This document shows, one piece after another, positions 1 through 9,809 of a stretch of DNA of 56,395 nt. Every line of letters starts with the position of its first letter. Within the stretch, counting starts at the first letter, position 1. The notes below the pieces were generated by a model. The model had not been told where the DNA came from. It saw nothing but the letters and a program-made list of their open reading frames with translations, and made no database searches. Source of the DNA: Phycisphaerales bacterium (lineage in GTDB: Bacteria; Planctomycetota; Phycisphaerae; UBA1845); the NCBI GenBank assembly GCA_003597935.1, contig QZJT01000145.1, forward strand, positions 1 through 56,395. The letters run 5' to 3'. A program made the translations under genes and the position numbers.

Positions 1-1
1 C

Positions 2-1894
2 GTCGGCCGGATGCCGCGCGGCCGGGCGCCGCTGTTGCAACTTGATGAGCCGCACGAAGGTCCGGCACTCTCACCGGTGTACGTGCCGCCGGGACCGAAG
101 CGTGTGTCCGCCGGCGCCATCGTGCGGCGCGGCCCCTTCATCAGCATTCAGGTCAACGTCGACGAGCACGGCATGAACGTCCTCGACGACGCCGCCAACG
201 AGCCGTCCATCGCCATCGACCCGAACGACCCGGACCGTATGGTGATCGGCTGGCGCCAGTTCGACACCATCCAGTCCGATTTCCGCCAGGCCGGCTTCGC
301 CTGGACCGACGACGGCGGGCGGACGTGGACCTTTCCCGGCGTGCTGACGCCCGGCACCTTCCGCAGCGACCCGGTGATGGACGCCGACCTGGAGGGCAAC
401 TTCTACTTCTACAACATCGAATGCGCCAGCTCCAACTGCGGCGATCTGTTCCGATCGACCGACGGCGGGCGCACCTGGAGCGGCCCCTTCTTCGCCCGGG
501 GGGGGGACAAGGTGTGGATGGTGGTGGACCGCACGTTCGACAGCGGGCGGGGCCACGTGTACGCCGCCTGGGGCCAGAACTTCATCCGCTCGCGCGACGC
601 CGGCCAGTCGTTCGAGCCGCCGGCGCCGGTCGCGGCGATGTGGGGCACGTTGCGGGTGGGCCCCGATGGGGCCGTGTACGTGGTCAACCGGGCGGAATCG
701 GGCAGCGCTCCGGTCAGCCTGTCCACCGATGCCAAAGACCCACAGGCTGTGCCGACCTTCCGAGGGTTGGCGCGGGCGCCGCTGGGCGGCAACACCGCCG
801 GCTTCACCGGTGACAGTCCCAGCCCGGCCGGGATCCTGGGCCAGCCCTGGATCGACCTGGACGAGTCCGAGGGCCCTTACGAGAACAGCCTGTACGTGCT
901 GCAATCTGTCAATCCTGCCGGACTGGACCCGCTTGACGTTCGCTTCGCGCGAAGCGTCGACGGCGGACGCACCTGGATCGGCCCGACCCGCGTCACCGAC
1001 GAACCCGTCGAGGGCAACACCTGGCAGTGGTTCGGGACGATGTCCGTCGCGCCGCAGACCGGCCGCATCGACGTCGTCTGGAACGACACCCGCAACGCAG
1101 TGGACTACCGCGAGTCTGAACTCTACTACGCCTACTCGACCGACGGCGGTCGGACCTTCTCGCGCAACATGCCGCTGGGCCCCCTGTACAACAGTTGGCT
1201 GGGTTTCCCCGTGCAGCGCAAGCTGGGCGACTACTACCACATGCGAAGCGACGAACTGGGCGGGCGGCTGGCCTACGCCGCTACCTACAACGGCGAGCAG
1301 GACGTCTACTACCTGCACACGGCCCTGGACTGCAACGACAACGGCTTTCACGACGGCGACGACGTCGCCCTGGGCCGCAGCCCGGACGTCAACGAGAACG
1401 GCGTCCCCGACGACTGTCCGTGCGACCCGCTGGAATCATTCCAGGTGGACTGCGAGGGCGGGCGCCTCACGGCGCGGGTCGAGTCGTCCTTTCCGCAAGG
1501 CACGGAGCTGACCCTCTTCGACAACGGTGAGCCGGCCGTGATCGTGATCGATGAGTTCGGGCGGGGCGAGGTCGTCCGGCGGCTTCCCGCCCGGGGATAC
1601 CACATGATGGATCTCGACGGCTGTCTTTTGTGGGGACAGACCGTCCAGTGTGGGTTTCCCTGTGCGAACATCAAGCGGCTTAAGGTGAAGTGCCGCACAT
1701 TCAAGCTCAAGGCGGTCGTCAAGTCGGACCTGCCGCAAGGCTACGTCGTTCACGTCGTCCGCGACGGCGACTCCCGTCCGTACGAAGTGGACGAGCGTGG
1801 GAAGATCAAGCTGGTGTGGGCGGTGGCGCCGGGCGAGCACACCGTCGGGGTTGAGGATTGCCCGGACTTTCAGGAACGGGTGACTTGCGGATAG
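2..1894 (+). CDS. Secreted Asp-box (BNR/sialidase-like) beta-propeller protein, 5' partial
   Basis: The frame is open to the window edge; the first ATG is at 11 but no signal peptide follows, so the true start is probably upstream. Five Asp-box motifs are visible (DDGGRTW, TDGGRTW, SRDAGQSF, SVDGGRTW, STDGGRTF), the signature of BNR/sialidase-type beta-propellers, though catalytic sialidase residues are not evident. A dockerin/EF-hand-like Ca-binding stretch (DCNDNGFHDGDD, then DVNENGVPDDC) follows near residues 445-470. The C-terminus holds two tandem copies of a four-cysteine domain (about 1414-1659 and 1661-1891) that recurs at the C-terminus of three other proteins in the window. Likely exported; substrate unknown. 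The Asp-box repeats are firm, enzymatic activity is not claimed. Confidence 0.85.
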   Translation, partial: VGRMPRGRAPLLQLDEPHEGPALSPVYVPPGPKRVSAGAIVRRGPFISIQVNVDEHGMNVLDDAANEPSIAIDPNDPDRMVIGWRQFDTIQSDFRQAGFAWTDDGGRTWTFPGVLTPGTFRSDPVMDADLEGNFYFYNIECASSNCGDLFRSTDGGRTWSGPFFARGGDKVWMVVDRTFDSGRGHVYAAWGQNFIRSRDAGQSFEPPAPVAAMWGTLRVGPDGAVYVVNRAESGSAPVSLSTDAKDPQAVPTFRGLARAPLGGNTAGFTGDSPSPAGILGQPWIDLDESEGPYENSLYVLQSVNPAGLDPLDVRFARSVDGGRTWIGPTRVTDEPVEGNTWQWFGTMSVAPQTGRIDVVWNDTRNAVDYRESELYYAYSTDGGRTFSRNMPLGPLYNSWLGFPVQRKLGDYYHMRSDELGGRLAYAATYNGEQDVYYLHTALDCNDNGFHDGDDVALGRSPDVNENGVPDDCPCDPLESFQVDCEGGRLTARVESSFPQGTELTLFDNGEPAVIVIDEFGRGEVVRRLPARGYHMMDLDGCLLWGQTVQCGFPCANIKRLKVKCRTFKLKAVVKSDLPQGYVVHVVRDGDSRPYEVDERGKIKLVWAVAPGEHTVGVEDCPDFQERVTCG

Positions 1895-1914
1895 CGCCCG
1901 GTCCCACGCCGCCG

Positions 1915-1942
1915 GCGAGCCGCGGGCTTCAGCCCGCGCGGA
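1915..1942. repeat. Family A palindromic repeat, prototype copy
   Basis: A 28-bp element with the perfect palindrome GCGGGCTTCAGCCCGC at its centre. The identical 28 bp recurs inside hypF at 24842-24869. Variants occur at 4709-4737, 17901-17927, 20895-20922, about 21688-21715, 22180-22227, 25987-26012, 26609-26639 and 50433-50460, on both strands and both inside and outside genes. Confidence 0.8.
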
Positions 1943-2022
1943 CTCCCCGGACCCGACGTGGCTGAGAATCGTGCACGGTGATACAGCGACCGGCCCCGCA
2001 CGGATGGCCGCCGAACCTGCCG

Positions 2023-2409
2023 TCAGGAGGCCAGCAGGCGGTTGGCCTCGCCCACCAGGCGGTCCATGCGGAAGGGCTTGTTCATGTAGGCGTCCACGCC
2101 CAGGCTCTCCGCCCACGCCTGATGGCGGCGGCCCTGATTGCCGGTGATCATGATGATGTGCGGGCGCTCGCCTTTCTTTTTGCCCTTGCGCAGCGCTTCG
2201 AGGACGAGGAACCCGCTGCGCTTGGGCAGCATGGCGTCGAGGATGATCAGGTCGGGGTCAACCTCCCGCGCCTGCTCGATGGCGGCGTCCCCGTCGGCGA
2301 CGGTGACCACCTCGGCCCCGGCGTCCGCCAGGATCGCCGTGATGGCGCTGATGATGTCCGGATCGTCGTCCACGACGAGGATCGTTTTCCCTTCCATCGC
2401 GGTGGTCAC
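2023..2409 (-). CDS. Single-domain response regulator (receiver domain)
   Basis: A 128-residue CheY-like receiver domain with no output domain. The acidic pocket is in VVDDDPD (about residues 12-18), the phospho-acceptor Asp58 in LIILDAMLP, the switch Thr89 in MITG, and the conserved Lys111 in KPF. The start is a GTG with the ribosome site AGGAG about eight bases upstream; a second in-frame ATG four codons on (MEGKT) is possible. There is no cognate kinase next to it, so partner and output are unknown. Proteins of this kind act as phosphorelay intermediates or through protein-protein contacts. Confidence 0.92.
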   Translation of the reverse strand: MTTAMEGKTILVVDDDPDIISAITAILADAGAEVVTVADGDAAIEQAREVDPDLIILDAMLPKRSGFLVLEALRKGKKKGERPHIIMITGNQGRRHQAWAESLGVDAYMNKPFRMDRLVGEANRLLAS

Positions 2410-2659
2410 GCAATTGCTCCTGAGCGCATGGGTATCAGCGGTGTCCGATCAGGCCGCCCAGGATCATATCGCCCCCCCGGCGCCCGATCAACGGCGCAAC
2501 AAGCAGGCACATCCGCGAACCCGGGACGCGGACGGCTCCTCAGAGCCCGCATTCCCCTACAGCGCCTCGGCTCCCGGAGCCTTCGAGGAGCGCATCAGCC
2601 GCACTCCACGACGTCCGCCCTGCCCGTCAGGTCGACTGCGTCCGACCCGAATGCAGCGA

Positions 2660-2956
2660 CTATCCGGTTACTTCTGACCGCGAGCAACGAGACTGCTGAG
2701 GCGCGCGGAGCACGCCTGTCTCCACTCGTGCGTAACGTGCTGTACCGGGAACCCGCTGCGATTGGGGAGCGATCGCGATAGTCACGCGCCTGTTGAGAAC
2801 GGCGTGCCGTCCAGCGGCTCCCGATCCGGCCGCGACCATCATACCCGCAGACGCTCCCACGATCAACCACAACGCGACGACGAGACGACGGGGGATGCGT
2901 GAGACTTCCGGCGGCTCGTCCCTGGGATCGCCAGGCTCCAGCCTGGCGGCGAGCAT
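2660..2956 (-). CDS. Possible small membrane protein
   Basis: A 98-codon frame whose middle (RRLVVALWLIVGASAGMMVA) forms one hydrophobic segment after a charged N-terminus. No family is recognised. The first residues are read from a short palindromic repeat (CCAGGCTCCAGCCTGG), so the true start may lie further in, and no good ribosome site is seen. Base composition matches the surrounding non-coding DNA, so the call is weak. Confidence 0.3.
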   Translation of the reverse strand: MLAARLEPGDPRDEPPEVSRIPRRLVVALWLIVGASAGMMVAAGSGAAGRHAVLNRRVTIAIAPQSQRVPGTARYARVETGVLRAPQQSRCSRSEVTG

Positions 2957-3529
2957 CGCAAGCGTCGCACGGGCATCTTGCCCGTGATTGCACGATGCGC
3001 TGTGCGGCTCAATTGCGCAATGTGATCCGGGGCCGCGAAGCCGTGCAGCGTGACGAGCCCGCGCTGCTCTGGAGCCGCGAAGCCGTGCTACGTGACAGAG
3101 CCGCGCTGCTCTGGGGCCGCGAAGCGGCCGAAGGGCTGTAGCCACGGCGTGAGTCCGTCTGCGGACGAACCCGTGGGTCACGCGGCCCCCCCCCACCGGT
3201 TGAGCCGCGAAGCGGCGATGGAAGCGTCTTTGCGCGAGTCCATCCGTCGGGACATTCGGCACGCTCCTGCGGCGGGCGCTCGTCGTGCTCCACATGCGCA
3301 ATGCGGAGCCCGGCAGCTCAGCGAAGGTACCCATCGACATCGGCGTTCCGTCGCCGCTTCGCGGCTCAGGGAGGTTTTTGGGCGACGTCGTCCGCGGGTT
3401 CGCCCGCAGACGGGCTTCACCCGCGGCTACACCCCTCCGCCGCATTCGCGGCTACAGAGGGGGCACGCCAGCGCCGCGACGACCGCCCGAGGAGTCGCTG
3501 ACGGCAATCTCAAGAGCATCAGCTCGAGG
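2957..3529. other. Intergenic region with short repeats, no gene seen
   Basis: No convincing coding frame. The region holds a 19-bp palindrome at about 2967-2986 (ACGGGCATCTTGCCCGT, also near 14749), the 42-bp tandem repeat described separately, and several inverted fragments of GCCGCGAAGCGGC. Open frames here on both strands are low-complexity Arg/Ala/Gly translations. Confidence 0.6.
3032..3130. repeat. 42-bp tandem repeat (two units plus a partial third)
   Basis: Units at 3032-3073 and 3074-3115 start GCCGCGAAGCCGTGC and end GCTGCTCTGG, followed by a partial unit to 3130. A related array with the same 42-bp period lies at 54134-54284. Confidence 0.75.
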
Positions 3530-4606
3530 TCAGGGTGCTGCATGAACGGCGCCGAATCCGGCTGCGCCGCGCTTCAGCGCCGCCGCGGCTGCGCGAACCA
3601 CCTTGACTTCCTCCGCCGAGGGAGCGTCCGCCGGATCGGCCGGATGATGGAACGACGCGATCTCATCCCAGTTGCGGGCCCGGTCGCGGTCGGCGTCCAG
3701 GTGTTGCACTTTCAGCAACCGTTCGAGAATGTCCGACGGCGGTTCGGCGCCTGCCGGCGGGGCGCTGCCGGGCCTGCCTCGCCCTGGCGCGGGCTGCCCG
3801 GGACGAGCCGGGGTCGCCGCCTTGCCCAGCGCCGCCAGCACCTCGCCGAAGGCGTTGTGCGGAGCGTCCCCGCGCCGGAGTTCTGACGCGTCCGCCGTGT
3901 GACACAGCTTGCAACTGACCACCGATTCGACCCGGCCGCGCAGCGACGTCGCCCCGTCACCGACCGGCGGAACGCTTTTGCCGTCCGACGGGTCGAAACC
4001 GGTGAGAATCTCGACCCAGTTGAGAGCGCCGTCGCCGTCCACGTCTACACGCAGGGCTGCTTCCCTGCGTTCCTCCGCCGTGAGGATTTGCGGCAGACGC
4101 CGTTCCATCCGCGCCACTCGCTCGGCCAGAGGGACGGACTCGCCCACGTCGGCCAGGCGCTGTCCGTACAGCGTCAGCTCGTGTACGCGCGGGGCGGCGT
4201 CGCCGGCCGGCCCGGCAGCGCCTGACGGTTTGGTGTCGTTGGCCGGCTTCGCGTCCCCCGCCGGGTTAGCGTCGGCGGCCGGGTGGCACGTCGTGCAACG
4301 CACGTTCAACTCGATCAGACGCAGCTTGACCTGCTCGAAGTGGTCCTCCTTGGCCCACGCCGATGCCGACCCCGGCCCGCACGCCAACGCCACCGCCACC
4401 GCCATCGCCGCGGTCGCAGCCAGCACAGGCCTGGCCGCGCCTCGCCGTTGCCCCAGCGATTCGGCCGTTCCTCGCCGCTGCCCCTGTGAACTGGCCGTTC
4501 GTCGCCGCCAGCCCTGCGTTCCGCGCGTTCCGCCCCGTTGCCCGTGCGATCCGGCCGCACTCCGGGGCCGGCCCCGCGGTCCCGTTGTGCGATGAACTTT
4601 TTTCAC
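3530..4606 (-). CDS. Secreted dihaem cytochrome c-like protein with EF-hand-like loops
   Basis: A GTG start at 4606 is preferred over the longer frame because GGAGG sits just upstream and the protein then begins VKKVHR. A basic N-terminal region is followed by a hydrophobic stretch (VLAATAAMAVAVALACG), a probable signal peptide. Two haem c attachment sites are present, CTTCH and CKLCH, each followed by a Ca-binding-like loop (DVDGDGALNWVEI and DADRDRARNWDEI), so the protein looks like a duplicated haem + EF-hand unit of about 120 residues. Ala/Pro/Gly-rich linkers separate the parts. Likely a periplasmic electron carrier or structural cytochrome; partner unknown. No neighbouring gene suggests a pathway. 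Confidence 0.8.
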   Translation of the reverse strand: MKKVHRTTGPRGRPRSAAGSHGQRGGTRGTQGWRRRTASSQGQRRGTAESLGQRRGAARPVLAATAAMAVAVALACGPGSASAWAKEDHFEQVKLRLIELNVRCTTCHPAADANPAGDAKPANDTKPSGAAGPAGDAAPRVHELTLYGQRLADVGESVPLAERVARMERRLPQILTAEERREAALRVDVDGDGALNWVEILTGFDPSDGKSVPPVGDGATSLRGRVESVVSCKLCHTADASELRRGDAPHNAFGEVLAALGKAATPARPGQPAPGRGRPGSAPPAGAEPPSDILERLLKVQHLDADRDRARNWDEIASFHHPADPADAPSAEEVKVVRAAAAALKRGAAGFGAVHAAP

Positions 4607-4876
4607 GACCTCACCTCCATCGCCGTGCCGAGGCTCAAGCGCCACGCGCATTGGGCCGTCTCCGCGTTGCTGCACCGGATGCATGGCAGGATCGGCGGCT
4701 TCTCGGAGCGAGCCGCACGGCTTGAAGCCCGCGCGGAGTCTCCCAGTGAGCGCGCTCTTTCGCCGCGGACGCCTTCGCCCGCTCCCGCCAGGCTGGAGCC
4801 AGGCGGTCCCACGGACGCCCGCCGATTCCGTCGCGCACTCCGCTGCACCATCATAGCCGCAGAAACCTTGACGGCC

Positions 4877-6403
<1,527 letters not shown>

Positions 6404-6404
6404 G

Positions 6405-6602
6405 TCACTTCCTCCTTTTTTTCCGACGCAGTTCCAGGTCCAGCGCGTCGCACAACCGTTGAAGCACACACAGGCGGATGTCCGCGTCGCGGGTCAGAAA
6501 CGCGTGAATGGAAGCGTAGTGCGTATTCGCTTCCCTTGACGTTCTCAGGATCGACCAGCCGCGCCGTTTCACTTCCCGCTTGATGGTGTCGCCGACCTTC
6601 AT
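6405..6602 (-). CDS. Small XRE-like helix-turn-helix protein
   Basis: 65 residues. The segment from about residue 20 (ILRTSREANTHYASIHAFL) through CVLQRLCDALDLELR fits the Cro/C1-type HTH pattern (helix, recognition helix, then LxRLxDALxLEL). Its last codons contain the integrase ribosome site AGGAGG and its stop lies one base before the integrase GTG, so the two are probably translationally coupled. Likely a DNA-binding regulator of integration or excision. No strong ribosome site is seen upstream of its own ATG. Confidence 0.75.
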   Translation of the reverse strand: MKVGDTIKREVKRRGWSILRTSREANTHYASIHAFLTRDADIRLCVLQRLCDALDLELRRKKRRK

Positions 6603-6614
6603 GCTGGTATGATA

Positions 6615-6842
6615 TCAAGGCGCCGATACGCTGTCAACCCCCTCGGCCGCCGGGCATCCGGCCGCGATCCATCGGGCCAGTTCCTCGCGCCGCCACCGGA
6701 CGGATCGCCCCAGCCGCACCGGTTCCGGTATCGCCCCCCGGCTGCGCAGCTTGAGCACCGACCGCCGCGACAGGCGCAGCAGTTTGGCCACGTCGGCGGC
6801 GGTCAACAGCAGCGGGCCGGTTTCGTTCGTCCGGTCACTCAT
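6615..6842 (-). CDS. Excisionase-like HTH_17/MerR-type protein
   Basis: 75 residues. TAADVAKLLRLSRRSVLKLR followed by a WRREELARWI ending is the classic winged-HTH of AlpA/Xis-type (HTH_17) proteins, in which the wing carries RSVRW. It lies two genes upstream of the integrase in the same operon, where excisionases are normally found, so a role in directing excision is likely; a transcriptional regulator is the alternative. A GGAG site lies about nine bases before the ATG. Confidence 0.85.
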   Translation of the reverse strand: MSDRTNETGPLLLTAADVAKLLRLSRRSVLKLRSRGAIPEPVRLGRSVRWRREELARWIAAGCPAAEGVDSVSAP

Positions 6843-6845
6843 GTT

Positions 6846-7052
6846 TCAGTCACTCCGTCGATCGCCCCCGTCGGGGGGCGCATCAGTCTCGATCAGCTCC
6901 GCCGGCCGGATGCTCAGGCAGCGCAGCCCGTAGCCGCGAAGCGCTCGCTTCAGGAACAGCTTGAGCCGGTAGGCCGGGTCGCGGCCCAGGTGGTCACGAC
7001 CGGCCGGCTCGGCCCTCACCGTCAGCGTGAACGTATGGGGTGTTCGCCTCAT
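6846..7052 (-). CDS. Small element protein of unknown function
   Basis: 68 residues from an ATG (MRRTPHTF) that overlaps the preceding stop as ATGA. The body is basic with an amphipathic stretch (YRLKLFLKRALRGYGLRCL). No family is recognised. The overlap and the orderly operon context support it being real. Its first residues resemble those of the preceding gene (MRRIPHIP), reflecting a repeated DNA segment at the two starts. Confidence 0.6.
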   Translation of the reverse strand: MRRTPHTFTLTVRAEPAGRDHLGRDPAYRLKLFLKRALRGYGLRCLSIRPAELIETDAPPDGGDRRSD

Positions 7053-7327
7053 CTCCGATGCTCCCACGGATCGCCGCCCCGCTTCCCGACCAGGTTGTGC
7101 GTATGGGGTGTATTACTCATACATGCCACGCCAGCACACAAGTTGGCATATACCCTGGGAGTCAGGTTGGCATATACCCTGATCCCTTCCACGGCCGGCA
7201 AAAACCGCACTGGCGCTAGCGCCAATGGCGTGTTTTCGCATTCCGGCCGCCGGCGGCACAGGCGCTTGCCGCGACCGAACGGCCGAAGCGCTCGGAAGAG
7301 CGCCGGAATGTGGGGTATTCGCCTCAT
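7049..7327 (-). CDS. Small element protein of unknown function, overlaps possible iterons
   Basis: 92 residues from ATG 7327 (MRRIPHIP), overlapping the upstream stop as ATGA and ending in an ATGA overlap with the next gene. The protein is Arg-rich with few recognisable features; an internal ATG at about 7121 (MSNTPHTHN) starts with the same PHT pattern as its neighbours. The DNA contains two direct 16-bp repeats that could be replication iterons, so this frame may be partly a passenger over a cis-acting region. Confidence 0.45.
   Translation of the reverse strand: MRRIPHIPALFRALRPFGRGKRLCRRRPECENTPLALAPVRFLPAVEGIRVYANLTPRVYANLCAGVACMSNTPHTHNLVGKRGGDPWEHRR
7142..7181. repeat. Two 16-bp direct repeats, possible iterons/origin
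   Basis: GTTGGCATATACCCTG occurs at 7142-7157 and again at 7166-7181, a 24-bp period, in a locally AT-richer patch. Spacing near two helical turns and the position beside replication genes suggest a replication-initiator or regulator binding site. No other copy was seen. Confidence 0.5.
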
Positions 7328-7935
7328 GCGTCGCCCTCCCACGGCAGCGGTTCGTCGTCGCCCTCACCGCTCTCCCGCACGGCCGGGACGGTCGCCACGT
7401 GATCCGCGGCCGCCCGCGCCTCGCGGGCCTCGCGGGCCGCCCGGATCGTCGCCATCCGGTCCGCCTCGGCCGGAGTCCGGCGCGGGCGCAATTGTGGGTC
7501 CGGCGGGGCCGCTCCCGACCCCGACCCGTCAGGGGAGAGGGGCGGGGGCTGTAGGCCCCTCCCCCTTACAGGGGGTGACGGTCGTTTTCCGTCCTCCGAA
7601 GCTCGCCTCTTCGGAGGTCGTTTTCCGACATGCCGGCCGCGCACTTCGGCGGTCGTTTTCCGTCCTTCAAAGCTCAGCGTGGCATTGAGCGTCACGGCGT
7701 ACCATGATCGGGTCTTCGCTTCGTCGGATTGGATGGCTAGGCGAATCCATCCGGCGTCGCGCAGCGCGTGCATGGCCGTGGTGATTCGGCGCTCACTCAG
7801 GCCGCACACCGCCCGGATGCTGGCGCGCGTCTTGTGAATCTGACGCTTGCCGGCCGCCAATTCCACGAGCGCCAGGAACACGGCTCCGGCATTGCGGTCG
7901 GCCGCCAGCAGTTTGTCGAGCGTCCAACGTTTCAA
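7324..7935 (-). CDS. Winged-helix replication/regulatory protein
   Basis: 203 residues from a TTG start at 7935, chosen because AAGGAG lies seven bases upstream and the TTGA overlaps the stop of the primase-helicase. Residues about 10-75 (ADRNAGAVFLALVELAAG, then RASIRAVCGLSERRITTAMH and ALRDAGWIRLA) form a winged-helix DNA-binding domain like those of plasmid and phage replication or MarR-type proteins. The C-terminal half is Arg/Pro/Ala-rich and probably disordered. Position directly after the primase-helicase suggests a helper or initiator role in element replication. Confidence 0.7.
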   Translation of the reverse strand: MKRWTLDKLLAADRNAGAVFLALVELAAGKRQIHKTRASIRAVCGLSERRITTAMHALRDAGWIRLAIQSDEAKTRSWYAVTLNATLSFEGRKTTAEVRGRHVGKRPPKRRASEDGKRPSPPVRGRGLQPPPLSPDGSGSGAAPPDPQLRPRRTPAEADRMATIRAAREAREARAAADHVATVPAVRESGEGDDEPLPWEGDA

Positions 7936-9809
7936 AGCGGGACTCCTTCCCCGCGGCGCTCCGCGTCGTCGGCGTTCTCCGGCTTCGGGTCGATGCGGCA
8001 CGTCCGCGGCCACCACAGCAATTCCAGGTAGCTTCCCGCCGGCGTCTGCCGGCCGTAGCGGGCCTTACCGATGAGCAGTTGCAGGTACAGCGGGGTCGGC
8101 GTCCCGCCGTACACCGGGCCGTCAGGCTCGCGTATCTTGTTGATGAGAATCACGGCCGCGGCGTCGTTTTCGAGCTGGCCGGAATCGCGCAGGTCGTTGC
8201 ACGTCAGTTCCACCTTGTGCTTCGACGCCTCACGGTTCACCTGAACGACGACGACGATCGCGGTGTTCGTTTCCACGGCGAGCCGGCGCAGGCGATTCGA
8301 TATGAGGCTCGCTGTCGCGTAGCCGAAGTCGGCGCCCTCGACGGTGATATGCGAAAGCTGATCTATGAAAACGACCCTGCCCCCGGCCTGCGCGTGTTGG
8401 CGTACTACGCGATCAATTCCGTCTAACGGCCGCACGTCAGAGAATCGCAACGGCAGGTCGGTCAGGAATCGCCAGCCGTCGGTCAGCTTGGTTCGGGTTT
8501 CACCGTTGGTGTTCGCCACGCCGCCCAGGAACACCCGCATCGGCACGTCGGCCGCGGCCGCGTGCATGCGCCATACGGCTTCTATGATGCGTTCCTCCAG
8601 TTTCAGGAACAGCACGCTTTCGCCCGCGGTCGCGATATGCCGCGTCATGTTGAGCGCGAGCGTGCTTTTCGCCGATCCGGTCCGGCCCGCCATGATCGTA
8701 ACCGTTTGCGGGCGGATGCCCCCTCCCAACAGCGCGTCCAGCGTCCCGTACCCCGTTGAGATGGCCGGCATTCCGCGGGCATAGTCGCCCAGCTTGAACA
8801 CGTCGCCGATGCTGTACCACGGCGGTCCGGGGTCCGGCATCGAATCCGTGGGGGGGGCGTTGTCCGTCGAGTCGCCCGCGTCCGGTCCGGGGTCCGGGGG
8901 GGGCGTCCACGGGGCGAGTGCGTCGGCCAGTTCCCAGATACCGCCTGCGATCTCTTCGCACGTCTTGCCGTCCGCTTGCTCGATGTAATCTGCGATGTCG
9001 TCGCCCGATCCGGGCGCCAGTCCGGGCAGCGGGAGAATGCGGACGGTCGCGGGCGGAGTCAGGCGGGTCAGGATCGCGGCCACGTCGCGAGCGTATCTCG
9101 CGCCGGTCTCATCGGCGTCAGGTAGAATCACAACGCCCCGGCCGGCCAGCGGCGTCCAGTCGCTCTTGTGTGCCGACTTCGCACCGTGCGCGGATGTCGT
9201 CGCCGTCAGGCCGATGGATCGCGCTGCATCGACGCACCGCTCGCCTTCGACGACGACAACGCGGCCCGCGTCGCCGATGTCGCGGAGTCGATACAACGGC
9301 AGCTTGCCGGGAGGGTCGCCGACCTTCCATCCGTCGCCCGCGGGGTGTAGCGGTCGATATGCCTTCTTGCCGTCCGCCCCGTCTACGCGAATGACGGCCA
9401 GTACCGTGCGGCCGTCGCGGTCCTGATAGAACCACGATCCGGCAAAGCGGCCGTTTTCTTTGCCCGCCAGCCACTCGCCGAACCGCTCCGGGCCTTCCCA
9501 CAGCTTGCCACCGTTGCCGGTGGCGGATTGTCCATCGACGCCCAGCCGCTCAAGCGCCTGCGGAAACGTCAGTCCGTCCCGCGCCATGACAACGGCCACG
9601 ACGTCGCCGGCATTGCGTCCGTTGCTCCATTCGCAACCGTGGCACCGGTACAGCCACGTCGAAGAGCCGTTGTCCTGATAGACCGACCCGCTCGCGTTGC
9701 GATCTTTGTGAAACGGACAACGGACGGCGCTGCCCGTCACCCTCGCGCCCGCGGCGGTCAGTTCGACAATGAGAGAATCGCGGCTTGCCTTCACCATGTC
9801 GAGGGTCAT
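7932..9809 (-). CDS. Primase-helicase (CHC2 zinc finger, Toprim, DnaB-like ATPase)
   Basis: Replication protein of 625 residues from ATG 9809, which overlaps the upstream stop as ATGA; a longer open frame to 10040 is discarded. The N-terminus has a CHC2-type zinc finger (CPFHKD then YRCHGC, about residues 32-65). A Toprim region follows (VVVVEGERCVDAA and VVILPDADETG). The second half is a RecA/DnaB-like ATPase with Walker A GRTGSAKST, Walker B VVFIDQLSHI and a downstream DLRDSGQLENDA motif. The architecture matches phage T7 gp4-like bifunctional primase-helicases and would allow autonomous replication of the excised circle. Confidence in the domain order is high; processivity or origin specificity cannot be judged. 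Confidence 0.92.
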   Translation of the reverse strand: MTLDMVKASRDSLIVELTAAGARVTGSAVRCPFHKDRNASGSVYQDNGSSTWLYRCHGCEWSNGRNAGDVVAVVMARDGLTFPQALERLGVDGQSATGNGGKLWEGPERFGEWLAGKENGRFAGSWFYQDRDGRTVLAVIRVDGADGKKAYRPLHPAGDGWKVGDPPGKLPLYRLRDIGDAGRVVVVEGERCVDAARSIGLTATTSAHGAKSAHKSDWTPLAGRGVVILPDADETGARYARDVAAILTRLTPPATVRILPLPGLAPGSGDDIADYIEQADGKTCEEIAGGIWELADALAPWTPPPDPGPDAGDSTDNAPPTDSMPDPGPPWYSIGDVFKLGDYARGMPAISTGYGTLDALLGGGIRPQTVTIMAGRTGSAKSTLALNMTRHIATAGESVLFLKLEERIIEAVWRMHAAAADVPMRVFLGGVANTNGETRTKLTDGWRFLTDLPLRFSDVRPLDGIDRVVRQHAQAGGRVVFIDQLSHITVEGADFGYATASLISNRLRRLAVETNTAIVVVVQVNREASKHKVELTCNDLRDSGQLENDAAAVILINKIREPDGPVYGGTPTPLYLQLLIGKARYGRQTPAGSYLELLWWPRTCRIDPKPENADDAERRGEGVPL

